Positions 51,854-60,598 of a DNA stretch of 64,000 nucleotides are shown here, in pieces (the stretch's first letter is position 1; each line of letters begins with the position of its first letter). Origin of the DNA: Acuticoccus mangrovi (lineage in GTDB: Bacteria; Pseudomonadota; Alphaproteobacteria; Rhizobiales; Amorphaceae). The notes under the pieces were generated by a model. It had not been told where the DNA came from, made no database searches, and saw only the letters and a list, made by a program, of their open reading frames with translations. The stretch lies in the NCBI RefSeq assembly GCF_016411865.1, contig NZ_JAEKJA010000026.1:62001-126000 (forward strand), read 5' to 3'. The translations under genes were made by a program, and so were the position numbers.

Positions 51854-52390
51854 ATGGCTTTGCGCTTCGCGGCCGGCTTGCTCGGAGCGGCCGCAGCCGC
51901 TCTCGCCCTCTGCCTCGTCGTCACACCCGCTGCGGCCGAGAGCGCCGCCACCGCGGGGGGCGATGCCGCCGATGAGGCGGGCGCGGTGATCCTGGAGGTG
52001 ACCGGCGGCGTGACGGGCGGCAGCCAGGCCTTCACCCTCCGCCGCCTGCGCTCGCTCCCGGTGACGAGCGTCGAGACCAGCACCATCTGGACGAGCGGCA
52101 TCATCCGCTTCGAGGGCGTGGCGCTCGCCGACCTCCTCGCCGCGGTGGAGGCGCGGGGCTCCCGCCTGAGGGCGGTGGCGCTCAACGACTACGCCGTCGA
52201 GATCCCGATCGACGCGGCCGGGCTCGACGGCGCGCTCATCGCCTACCTCGCCGATGGGCGGCCGATGCCGGTGCGCGAGATGGGGCCGCTCTGGATCGTG
52301 TTTCCCTACGATCTCAGTGCCCGCTACCGCTCCGAGCTGATCTATTCGCGCAGCATCTGGCAGCTCCGCCGACTGACGGTCGAGGACTAG
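51854..52390 (+). CDS. Exported sulfite-oxidase-fold protein without the Mo-ligating cysteine
   Basis: 178 residues. Signal peptide (ends TPAAA, residue about 28) followed by a short oxidoreductase-molybdopterin-binding-like domain: WTSGIIRFEGVALADLLAA, VALNDYAVEIPID and PLWIVFPYDL. The mature protein has no cysteine, so molybdenum cannot be ligated as in sulfite oxidase; it is more likely a periplasmic ligand or protein-binding module. Ends 8 bases before a membrane hybrid kinase and is probably its periplasmic partner, an arrangement seen repeatedly in proteobacteria. Start ATG 51854 by signal peptide. Confidence 0.75.
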   Translation: MALRFAAGLLGAAAAALALCLVVTPAAAESAATAGGDAADEAGAVILEVTGGVTGGSQAFTLRRLRSLPVTSVETSTIWTSGIIRFEGVALADLLAAVEARGSRLRAVALNDYAVEIPIDAAGLDGALIAYLADGRPMPVREMGPLWIVFPYDLSARYRSELIYSRSIWQLRRLTVED

Positions 52391-52398
52391 GCGTTGTC

Positions 52399-55035
52399 AT
52401 GGAGAACGTCACGGGCAACGCGCCGCGTGAGGGCGGCACGACGGGCCCTGCGCTCCACGGCGGCGTGGTCGCGGGCGTCGTCCTCGCCCTCGGGATCGTC
52501 GCCGTCCTCGGCCTCCTGTCGGTCAAGATCGTCGAGGAGCTGACGGATCACGCCGCAACCTCGCGCGACAACGTCCACTGGTCGCTCGCCCAGCAGGAGG
52601 TGGAATACCTCACGCTGCACCAGACGATCCTCGCCGCCCTCCACGCCCCGAGCCCCGATCTCGGCGTGCTGCGCCGCCGCTTCGACATCTTCTACGGCCG
52701 CGCCCGGATGCTGACGCGGGGCCAGATGTTCGACGAGCTCGCCGCCGAGCCCGCGAACGTCGACGTGCTCAAGGGGCTGAACGGCGCCATCGCGGCCCTG
52801 GTGCCCCGCTTCGACGCCGACGACGCCGCCCTTGCCGCCGCGCTGCCCGAGCTCGAGCGCGAGGTCGGGCAGATGCGGCCGCTGGTGCGCGCCTTCGCGC
52901 TGACGGGCGTGCGGCACTTCGCCGCCGTGGAGGACCAGCGCCGTACGGCCTTTCGCAAGTTGCTGCTCGCGACCTCGCTCTTCGCGGTCGTCCTCCTCCT
53001 GATCCTCGCGGCGCTCCTCGTCTTCAGCATCCGCCAGAACCGGGAGCTTTCCCGGCGCGGGGAGGCGCTGCGCATCGTCTCCGACCGCTACGCCAAGGCG
53101 ATCGACGCCTCGCTCGACGCCGTGATCGTGGCCGACACCGAGGGGCGCATCGTGGAGTTCAGCCCGGCCGCCGAGCGCACCTTCGGCTACCGGCGGGCCG
53201 ACGTTCTCGGTCAGGACGTCGGCGAGCTCGTGGTGCCGCCGGAGGGGCGCGAGGCGCACAGGACGGCGATGGCGCGCCACGGCCGGATCGGCAGCGGCAC
53301 CATCATCGACCGCGGGCGCGTGCTGGTGGAGGCGATGCGGGCGGACGGCGGGACCTTTCCCGCCGAACTGTCGCTCGCGACCTCCGACGGTCCCACCGGG
53401 CCGATGGTGGTCGGCTATGTCCGTGACATCACCAATCGGCTGGCGAGCCAGCGGGCGCTCACCGAAGCACGCGACAAGGCGCTCGCCGTCGCGAAGGCGA
53501 AGTCGGACTTCCTCGCGGTGATGAGCCACGAGATGCGCACCCCGCTCAACGGCGTCCTGGCGCTGCTCGACCTCCTCGGTGGCACCGCGCTCGACGCCAA
53601 GCAGCGCGAATATCTCGAGACCGCGACGCTCTCGGGCGAAATGCTGCAACGCCGTGTCGACGACGTGCTCGACATCACCCGCATCGAGGCGGGGCGGATG
53701 CGGTTGCGCGCCGCCCCCTTCGACGTCGCGGACCTCCTGCAACAGGTGGCACGCGTCAACACTCCCGCCGCCGAGGCGCGCGGCACGCGCATCAAGGTGC
53801 GGTGCGACCTCGCCGAGACCGCCGCCGTCGGCGACGGCGAGCGCATCGCGCAGGTGCTCCTCAACCTCGTCGCCAACGCGGTCTCCTTCACCGCGGCGGG
53901 GGAGATCACGTTAGACGCGCAGGCCGGGGAGGGCGCCGGAGAGGTGGTGTTCGCCGTTTCCGACACCGGCATCGGCATCGCGGAGGACGACCGGGAGCGG
54001 ATCTTCGAGGATTTCGTCACCCTCGACCCCTCCTATAGCCGTGCCCATTCGGGCTACGGCCTCGGCCTTGCGATCTGCCGGCGCGTGGTGCGCGCGCTCG
54101 GCGGCGACATCGCGCTGGAGAGCACCCCCGGGGTCGGGAGCCGCTTCTCGTTCCGCATCCCCCTCGCGTTCGACGCCGGCGCAGCGGCGCTCCCGAGCGC
54201 GGCGCCCTCCATCGCGCCGCTGACCGAGGAGCTTCGCGTTCTCGTGGTGGAGGACAACGAGACCAACCGCTTCGCCGTCCGTGAAATGCTCCTCCACGAG
54301 GGTTGCGAGGTGGTGGAGGCGGTGGATGGGCTCGAGGGGGTCGAGGCGGCGGCGCGCGAGCGCTTCGATCTCATCCTGATGGACATCTCGATGCCCCGGC
54401 TCGACGGGATCGAGGCGACGCGCCGCATCCTCGGCGGCGACGGGCTCAGCCGTGCCGCTCCCGTCGTGGGGTTGACCGCGCAGGCGCTGCCGGCCGAGCA
54501 GGAGCGGCTGCGCGAGGCGGGGATGGTGGATTGCCTCATCAAGCCGCTGCGGGTGCACGCCTTGCGCACCCTTCTCGCCCAACTGACCGGCCGCGACACG
54601 GCACTCCCGCCGTCCGACGGGTCGTGGCTCGACGGGGCGGTCGACCCCGCCATCATCGACATGTCGGTGCTCGGCGAGCTCGCCGAGCTCCTGCCGGCGG
54701 CAATGCTTTGCGACCGGCTCGGCACGTTTCGCGACGAGCTTGCGGCGCTTGGCCCCACGCTGGCGTTGCCGGCGGCGCGTGGCGATCTCCCGCACGTTGC
54801 CGACATCGCCCACAAGACGTGCGGTTCGGCGGCGCTTTTCGGGGCCGTGCAGGTGCAGGACATCTTGGCGACGCTCGAGGAGGCCTGCCGCGAGGGGGAG
54901 GCGGAGTTCGTCGCCCCGCTCATCGACGAGCTCGCGGTGGCGGTGGGGGCGACGACGGAGGCGTTGAACAGTCTACACGAGGAGCTGACGACGTCGGCGC
55001 CGCGTCTTTGTGCGAGTGCGTCGCGGTCGCGTTGA
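52399..55035 (+). CDS. Hybrid sensor histidine kinase with PAS, REC and Hpt domains
   Basis: 878 residues. TM1 (about 24-44), a periplasmic region of about 150 residues, TM2 (about 195-217), PAS (about 228-350), HisKA with phospho-acceptor His377 (MSHEMRTPLN), HATPase (NLVANAVSF N-box, DTGIGI, GYGLGLAI), receiver with Asp662 (LILMDISMP) and Lys in LIKPLR, then a C-terminal Hpt with His805 (IAHKTCGSA). A full His-Asp-His relay ends on the Hpt, so an unlinked response regulator must be the output. Co-transcribed with the sulfite-oxidase-fold gene. Confidence 0.92.
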   Translation: MENVTGNAPREGGTTGPALHGGVVAGVVLALGIVAVLGLLSVKIVEELTDHAATSRDNVHWSLAQQEVEYLTLHQTILAALHAPSPDLGVLRRRFDIFYGRARMLTRGQMFDELAAEPANVDVLKGLNGAIAALVPRFDADDAALAAALPELEREVGQMRPLVRAFALTGVRHFAAVEDQRRTAFRKLLLATSLFAVVLLLILAALLVFSIRQNRELSRRGEALRIVSDRYAKAIDASLDAVIVADTEGRIVEFSPAAERTFGYRRADVLGQDVGELVVPPEGREAHRTAMARHGRIGSGTIIDRGRVLVEAMRADGGTFPAELSLATSDGPTGPMVVGYVRDITNRLASQRALTEARDKALAVAKAKSDFLAVMSHEMRTPLNGVLALLDLLGGTALDAKQREYLETATLSGEMLQRRVDDVLDITRIEAGRMRLRAAPFDVADLLQQVARVNTPAAEARGTRIKVRCDLAETAAVGDGERIAQVLLNLVANAVSFTAAGEITLDAQAGEGAGEVVFAVSDTGIGIAEDDRERIFEDFVTLDPSYSRAHSGYGLGLAICRRVVRALGGDIALESTPGVGSRFSFRIPLAFDAGAAALPSAAPSIAPLTEELRVLVVEDNETNRFAVREMLLHEGCEVVEAVDGLEGVEAAARERFDLILMDISMPRLDGIEATRRILGGDGLSRAAPVVGLTAQALPAEQERLREAGMVDCLIKPLRVHALRTLLAQLTGRDTALPPSDGSWLDGAVDPAIIDMSVLGELAELLPAAMLCDRLGTFRDELAALGPTLALPAARGDLPHVADIAHKTCGSAALFGAVQVQDILATLEEACREGEAEFVAPLIDELAVAVGATTEALNSLHEELTTSAPRLCASASRSR

Positions 55036-55138
55036 CGAGGCAAAGAAATGCCGATTGGATGACGCCCAGATACGGGCTTGTTCCGGGGAGAAATGAACAA
55101 CTGGAGCGCCCGCAACCAATCGGGGGAGAACGATCACG

Positions 55139-56734
55139 ATGCGAGCTGCGAACCGACTCTTCGCCACCACGGCGATAGCCTGCCTCCTGTCGGGCGGCGC
55201 CTACGCCCAGACGCTGGTCTACTGCTCCGAGGGCTCGCCCGAGGGCTTCGATCCGGCGCCCTATACCGCCGGCACCACGTTCGACGCCTCGTCGAAGCCG
55301 ATCTACAACCGCCTCGTGGAATTCAAGCGCGGCACCTCCGAGGTCCAGCCGGGCCTCGCCGAGAGCTGGGAGGTCTCCGACGACGGCACGGAGTACACCT
55401 TCCACCTGCGCGAAGGCGTTCCCTTCCACACCACCAGCTATTTCACCCCGACGCGGGACTTCAACGCCGACGACGTGATCTTCACCTTCGACCGTCAGCG
55501 GATCGAGGACAGCCCATGGTATGAGTATACCCCGGGCATCTCGTGGGAATACTTCAACGGCATGTCGATGCCGGACCTGATCAAGAGCATCGACAAGGTC
55601 GACGACTATACCGTGAAGTTCGTCCTCAACCGGCCCGAAGCTCCCTTCATTGCCAACATGGCGATGGATTTCGCCTCCATCCTGTCGAAGGAATATGCCG
55701 ATCAGCTGGAGGAGTCCGGCAATCTGCCGATGCTGAACCAGCAGCCCATCGGCACCGGCCCGTTCCAGTTCGTCGGCTACCAGCAGGACGCCGCGATCCG
55801 CTACCACGCCTTCGCCGACTATTGGGGCGGCAAGCAGCCGATCGAGAATCTCGTCTTCGCCATCACCATCGATCCGGCGGTGCGGCGCCAGAAGCTCGAA
55901 GCCGGCGAGTGCCACGTGATGCCGTTCCCGGCCCCGGCCGACATCGAGGCGCTGCAGAACAACGCCGACATCAACGTGATGGAGCAGCAGGGCCTCAACG
56001 TCGGCTATCTCGCCTACAACACGCAGATGGAACCCTTCGACAACCCGAAGGTCCGCAAGGCGCTGAATATGGCGATCAACAAGCAGGCGATCCTCGACGC
56101 CGTGTTCCAGGGCTCGGGCGTCGCCGCGAAGAACCCGATCCCGCCGACGATGTGGGGCTACAACGACGCGATCGTCGACGATCCCTACGACCCGGACGCC
56201 GCCAAGGCCGCGCTGGAGGAGGCGGGCGTCAGCGACCTCTCCATGAAGATCTGGGCGATGCCGGTGCAGCGTCCCTATAACCCCAACGCCCGCCGCATGG
56301 CCGAGGTGATCCAGGCCGACTTCGCCGACATCGGCGTCGACGTCGAGATCGTATCCTACGAGTGGGGCGAATATCTCGCCCGCTCGCAGGACGTGAAGCG
56401 CGACGGTGCCGTGCTCCTCGGCTGGACCGGCGACAACGGCGATCCGGACAACTTCCTCGCCGTGCTGCTCGGCTGCGACGGCGTCGGCGGCTCGAACCGC
56501 GCCCAGTGGTGCAACGAGGACTTCGAGAAGCTCATTCAGGACGCCAAGATCGTCTCCGACCAGGCGGAGCGGGCGAAGCTCTACGAGCAGGCCCAGGTGG
56601 TGTTCAAGGAGCAGGCGCCGTGGGCCACCATCGCCCACTCGGTGGTGTTCATGCCGATGCGCACCAACGTCGAGGGCTACGTGATGGATCCCCTCGGCGG
56701 CCATTGGTTCGACGGCGTCTCTCTCGCCGAGTAA
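55139..56734 (+). CDS. dppA: Dipeptide/oligopeptide ABC transporter substrate-binding protein
   Basis: 531 residues, SBP_bac_5 family. Signal peptide ends SGGAYAQ (about residue 23). LVYCSEGSPEGFDPAPYTAGT, GTEYTFHLREGVPFH and ADDVIFTFDRQ follow the DppA pattern, and VLLGWTGDNGDPDNFLAVLL is characteristic of DppA/haem-dipeptide binders. Binds short peptides in the periplasm. GGGGGAGAACGATCAC precedes the ATG. First gene of dppABCDF; no clear promoter was found in the 103-base gap after the hybrid kinase. Confidence 0.92.
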   Translation: MRAANRLFATTAIACLLSGGAYAQTLVYCSEGSPEGFDPAPYTAGTTFDASSKPIYNRLVEFKRGTSEVQPGLAESWEVSDDGTEYTFHLREGVPFHTTSYFTPTRDFNADDVIFTFDRQRIEDSPWYEYTPGISWEYFNGMSMPDLIKSIDKVDDYTVKFVLNRPEAPFIANMAMDFASILSKEYADQLEESGNLPMLNQQPIGTGPFQFVGYQQDAAIRYHAFADYWGGKQPIENLVFAITIDPAVRRQKLEAGECHVMPFPAPADIEALQNNADINVMEQQGLNVGYLAYNTQMEPFDNPKVRKALNMAINKQAILDAVFQGSGVAAKNPIPPTMWGYNDAIVDDPYDPDAAKAALEEAGVSDLSMKIWAMPVQRPYNPNARRMAEVIQADFADIGVDVEIVSYEWGEYLARSQDVKRDGAVLLGWTGDNGDPDNFLAVLLGCDGVGGSNRAQWCNEDFEKLIQDAKIVSDQAERAKLYEQAQVVFKEQAPWATIAHSVVFMPMRTNVEGYVMDPLGGHWFDGVSLAE

Positions 56735-56779
56735 CGGCCAAGGGGGCGGGCGGCCCAACGTCCGCCCCCGGCCATCGCC

Positions 56780-57787
56780 ATGCTGCGATTTCTCATCCGC
56801 CGCCTCGGCCTGATCATCCCGACCTTCATCGGGATCACGCTGGTCGCGTTCGCCTTCGTCCGCGTTCTGCCGGGCGATCCCGTTCTCCTCCTCGCCGGCG
56901 AGCGAGGCATGGACCCGGAGCGCTATCAGAAGCTCCTCGTCCAATTCGGCTACGACCGGCCGATCTACGAGCAGTATCTGTCCTACGTGTGGGGCTTGCT
57001 CCACGGCGACTTCGGCGTGTCGATCTCCACCAAGCGCCCGGTGCTCGACGAGTTTCTGACGCTCTTCCCGGCGACCGCCGAGCTCGGCCTCTTCGCCATC
57101 CTCTTCGCCGTCGCCATCGGCATCCCGGCCGGCATCCTCGCCGCGGTGCGCCGCGGCTCGCTGTTCGATCAGGCGGCGATGGGCGTCGCCCTCACGGGCT
57201 ACTCGATGCCGATCTTCTGGTGGGGGCTGCTCCTCATCATCCTGTTCTCGGGCATTCTCGGATGGACGCCGGTCTCAGGGCGTATCTCGTTCCTCTATTT
57301 CTTCCCGTCCGTGACCGGTTTCATGACGATCGACGCGCTGCTGTCCGGCCAGTCCGGCGCGTTCGGCTCGGCGGTGTCGCATCTCGTCCTGCCCACCATC
57401 GTGCTCGGCACGATCCCGCTCGCCGTCATCGCGCGGCAGACGCGCTCGGCGATGCTGGAGGTCCTCGCCGAGGACTATGTGCGCACCGCCCGGGCGAAAG
57501 GCCTCGCGCCGAGCCGCGTGATCGGCCTCCACGCGCTGAGGAATGCGCTGATCCCGGTGATCACCACGATCGGCCTGCAGGTGGGGGTGCTGATCGCCGG
57601 AGCGATCCTCACCGAGACGATCTTTTCCTGGCCGGGCATCGGCAAGTGGATGGTCGATTCCATCTCCCGCCGGGACTATCCGGTCGTCCAGGGCGGCCTC
57701 GTCCTCATCGCCGGGCTGGTGATGGTGGTGAACCTCGTGGTCGACATCTTGTACGGCCTCATCAATCCGCGCATCCGGCACCGCTGA
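56780..57787 (+). CDS. dppB: Dipeptide ABC transporter permease DppB
   Basis: 335 residues, six helices, typical DppB start MLRFLIRRLGLIIPTFIGIT and ARAKGLAPSRVIGLHALRNALIP coupling region; ends with LVDILYGLINPRIRHR. 45 bases after dppA. Forms a heterodimeric peptide channel with DppC. Confidence 0.94.
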   Translation: MLRFLIRRLGLIIPTFIGITLVAFAFVRVLPGDPVLLLAGERGMDPERYQKLLVQFGYDRPIYEQYLSYVWGLLHGDFGVSISTKRPVLDEFLTLFPATAELGLFAILFAVAIGIPAGILAAVRRGSLFDQAAMGVALTGYSMPIFWWGLLLIILFSGILGWTPVSGRISFLYFFPSVTGFMTIDALLSGQSGAFGSAVSHLVLPTIVLGTIPLAVIARQTRSAMLEVLAEDYVRTARAKGLAPSRVIGLHALRNALIPVITTIGLQVGVLIAGAILTETIFSWPGIGKWMVDSISRRDYPVVQGGLVLIAGLVMVVNLVVDILYGLINPRIRHR

Positions 57788-57796
57788 GGAACCGCC

Positions 57797-58768
57797 ATGT
57801 CCGACCGTCTCGAGGCCGATTCCTCCACCAATCCCGAAGCTCACCTGGAGGAGCCCACCCATCTCGTCGCGGCCGCGCCGCCGGGTGCGTCCGCGATGCG
57901 CATGCGCGCCGCGGTGCTCGCCGAATTCTGGCACTATTTCAGCCAGAATCGGGGGGCCGTCGCGGGGCTCGTCGTGTTCCTTCTTCTCGTCCTGACCGCG
58001 CTCATGGCGCCGGTTCTCGCGCCCCACTCGCCGACCCAGCAGTTTCGCGACGCGCTCCTCGCACCGCCGGTCTGGGTGGAGGGCGGCTCCTGGAAGTTCA
58101 TCCTCGGCAGCGATCCGCTCGGCCGCGACATCCTCTCCCGCCTCATCTACGGCGCGCGCTTCTCGCTCTTCATCGGCGTGGTGGTGGTGGCGATCGCCGT
58201 CACCGGGGGCATCCTGATCGGGCTCGCGGCGGGCTATTTCGGCGGCGCCGTCGACGTCTTCGCCATGCGCGTCATGGACATCATCCTCGCCTTCCCCTCG
58301 CTGCTCCTGGCGCTGGTGCTCGTCGCCGTGCTGGGGCCGGGGCTCGGCAACGCGATGATCGCCATCGCGCTGGTGCTCCAGCCCCACTTCGCCCGCCTCA
58401 CGCGGGCGGCGGTGATGTCGGAGCTCCGCCGCGAATATGTGGTCTCGGCGCGGGTCGTCGGAGCGAGCCATCTGCGCCTCATGTTCGTGACGATCCTGCC
58501 CAACTGCCTCGCCCCGCTCATCGTGCAGGGCACGCTGTCCTTTTCCACGGCGATCCTCGACGCGGCCGCGCTCGGCTTCCTCGGCATGGGTGCTCAGCCG
58601 CCGACCCCGGAGTGGGGCACGATGCTCGCGGAGGCGCGCGAGTTCATCCTGCGCGCCTGGTGGGTGGTCACCTTCCCGGGCCTCGCGATCCTCGTCACCG
58701 TGCTCGCCATCAACCTGATGGGCGACGGCCTGCGCGATGCGCTCGACCCCAAGCTGAAGCGGAGCTGA
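57797..58768 (+). CDS. dppC: Dipeptide ABC transporter permease DppC
   Basis: 323 residues with an N-terminal cytoplasmic extension of about 45 residues, then six helices. LGSDPLGRDILSRLIYGARFSL and LGFLGMGAQPPTPEWGTML are DppC signatures. 9 bases after dppB. Confidence 0.94.
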   Translation: MSDRLEADSSTNPEAHLEEPTHLVAAAPPGASAMRMRAAVLAEFWHYFSQNRGAVAGLVVFLLLVLTALMAPVLAPHSPTQQFRDALLAPPVWVEGGSWKFILGSDPLGRDILSRLIYGARFSLFIGVVVVAIAVTGGILIGLAAGYFGGAVDVFAMRVMDIILAFPSLLLALVLVAVLGPGLGNAMIAIALVLQPHFARLTRAAVMSELRREYVVSARVVGASHLRLMFVTILPNCLAPLIVQGTLSFSTAILDAAALGFLGMGAQPPTPEWGTMLAEAREFILRAWWVVTFPGLAILVTVLAINLMGDGLRDALDPKLKRS

Positions 58769-58772
58769 CGCG

Positions 58773-59612
58773 ATGTCCCTGCTCGAGATCGAGAATCTGC
58801 GCGTCACCTTCGACACTTCCAGCGGCCCCTTCGCGGCGCTCTCGGGCGTCTCCTACCGGGTCGACCCGGGGGAGGTGCTCGCCATCGTGGGCGAATCGGG
58901 GTCGGGAAAGTCGGTGGCGATGCTTGCGGTGATGGGGCTATTGCCGCCGTCGGCCACCGTCACCGCCGATGCGATGCGCTTCGAGGGGCGCGATCTTCTC
59001 ACGATGTCCGCGGCCGAGCGGCGCAAGATCATCGGGCGCGACATCTCGATGATCTTCCAGGAGCCCATCGCGAGCCTCAATCCGTGCTTCACGGCGGGTT
59101 TCCAGATCGAGGAGGTGCTCGCCCGCCACACCGATCTGCCCCGCCGGGCGCGGCGGCAGCGGGCGATCGAGTTGATGCAGGCCGTCGGCATTCCGGAGCC
59201 GAAGCGGCGGCTCGCCTCCTTCCCGCACCAGATGTCGGGCGGCCAGTGCCAGCGCGTGATGATCGCGATGGCGATCGCCTGCGCGCCGAAGCTTCTCATC
59301 GCCGACGAGCCCACCACCGCGCTCGACGTGACGATCCAGAAGCAGATCCTCGACCTTCTGATGAGGCTCCAGGCCGACCACGGAATGGGCCTCATCCTCA
59401 TCACCCACGACATGGGCGTGGTGGCCGAGACGGCAGACCGCGTCATCGTTCAATATATGGGGCGCAAGATGGAGGAGGCGGACGTGCTCTCCCTCTTCGA
59501 AAATCCGCAGAACGCCTACACCAGGGCGCTTCTGTCGGCGCTGCCGGAAAACGCCACGGGCACGCGGCTGCCGACGGTCGCCGACTTCCGCCTCGCCGGA
59601 GAGGACGCATGA
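58773..59612 (+). CDS. dppD: Dipeptide ABC transporter ATPase DppD
   Basis: 279 residues. Walker A GESGSGKS, signature MSGGQCQRVMIAMA, Walker B LLIADEPTTALDVT. The C-terminus is shorter than in many DppD proteins (about 325) and lacks the cysteine cluster expected of the longer forms, so no Fe-S site is predicted. Overlaps dppF by 4 bases. Confidence 0.92.
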   Translation: MSLLEIENLRVTFDTSSGPFAALSGVSYRVDPGEVLAIVGESGSGKSVAMLAVMGLLPPSATVTADAMRFEGRDLLTMSAAERRKIIGRDISMIFQEPIASLNPCFTAGFQIEEVLARHTDLPRRARRQRAIELMQAVGIPEPKRRLASFPHQMSGGQCQRVMIAMAIACAPKLLIADEPTTALDVTIQKQILDLLMRLQADHGMGLILITHDMGVVAETADRVIVQYMGRKMEEADVLSLFENPQNAYTRALLSALPENATGTRLPTVADFRLAGEDA

Positions 59613-60436
59613 CGCCCGCGCTCGAGACCCGCGCCGTCACGCGCGACTACGACGTCGGCGCCACCTTCTTCGGCAAGCGCCGCGTAGTGCATGCGCTGAA
59701 GGGCATCGACCTCACGCTGGAGCGCGGCAAGACGCTCGCGATCGTGGGCGAATCGGGCTGCGGCAAGTCGACCCTCGCGCGCATCATCGCGATGATCGAT
59801 CCGCCGACCTCGGGCGAGCTCCTCATCGACGGCGAGCCGATCGACATCGCCAAGCACCGCGTCACGTCGGACCAGCGGCGCAAGGTGCAGATCGTCTTCC
59901 AGAACCCCTACGGCTCGCTCAACCCGCGCCAGAAGGTGGGGGACATCCTCACCGAGCCGCTGCTTCTCAACACCCCCGCCTCGGCGGCGGAGCGGCGCGA
60001 CAGGGCGATGGGGATGCTCCAGAAGGTCGGGCTCACGCCGGCCCACTACAACCGCTATCCGCACATGTTCTCCGGTGGCCAGCGCCAGCGCATCGCCATC
60101 GCACGGGCGCTGATGCTGAACCCGTCGCTGCTCGTGCTCGACGAGCCGGTGTCGGCGCTCGACCTCTCGGTGCAGGCGCAGATCCTGAACCTCCTCGCCG
60201 ACCTGCAGGACGAGTTCGGCCTCACCTACGTGTTCGTCAGCCACGACCTTTCCGTGGTGCGCTACATCGCCGACGAGGTGATGGTGATGTATTTCGGCGA
60301 GGTGGTGGAGCACCGCCCCCGCGACGCCATCTTCGCCGACCCGCAGCACGACTATACGAAGGTGCTCTTCGCCGCGACGCCGCGGGCGGACGTCGCGAGC
60401 ATCCGTGCCCGCCTCGAGGCGAAGGCCGCAGGCTGA
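59609..60436 (+). CDS. dppF: Dipeptide ABC transporter ATPase DppF
   Basis: 275 residues. Walker A GESGCGKST, FQNPYGSLNPRQKVGDIL, signature FSGGQRQRIAIARA, Walker B LLVLDEPVSALDLS. Starts at ATG 59609 inside the dppD stop; the longer open frame upstream is antisense-like noise over dppD. Also shorter than the usual 330 residues, lacking the C-terminal extension. Confidence 0.92.
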   Translation: MTPALETRAVTRDYDVGATFFGKRRVVHALKGIDLTLERGKTLAIVGESGCGKSTLARIIAMIDPPTSGELLIDGEPIDIAKHRVTSDQRRKVQIVFQNPYGSLNPRQKVGDILTEPLLLNTPASAAERRDRAMGMLQKVGLTPAHYNRYPHMFSGGQRQRIAIARALMLNPSLLVLDEPVSALDLSVQAQILNLLADLQDEFGLTYVFVSHDLSVVRYIADEVMVMYFGEVVEHRPRDAIFADPQHDYTKVLFAATPRADVASIRARLEAKAAG

Positions 60437-60483
60437 ACACGGCGCGAGCCTCGCCCGCCGCGCCGCCGTTGCCCCGATGCTAT

Positions 60484-60511
60484 CGCGGGCGGTGGCGGCG
60501 CGCCGCCCGCG
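60484..60511 (+). terminator. GC hairpin after dppF
   Basis: A 9-bp perfect stem (CGCGGGCGG / CCGCCCGCG) with a 10-base loop, followed by GGAAAATC rather than a T-run. It lies 48 bases after the dppF stop and may end the dpp transcript. Confidence 0.4.
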
Positions 60512-60543
60512 GGAAAATCACGGGGCCAAACTTTGCTTGGAAC

Positions 60544-60552
60544 TGATATAAT
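60544..60552 (+). promoter_or_regulatory. Extended -10 promoter of the arylsulfatase gene
   Basis: TGATATAAT gives a consensus TATAAT (60547-60552) with an extended TGn element, 47 bases before the arylsulfatase ATG. No good -35 lies at 17 bp, which the extended -10 can offset. The region is AT-rich relative to its surroundings. Confidence 0.5.
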
Positions 60553-60598
60553 CTCCCTCCATTCGTGAGCCTCAGGCTCGGATGCTAGGGAGCGCCAA

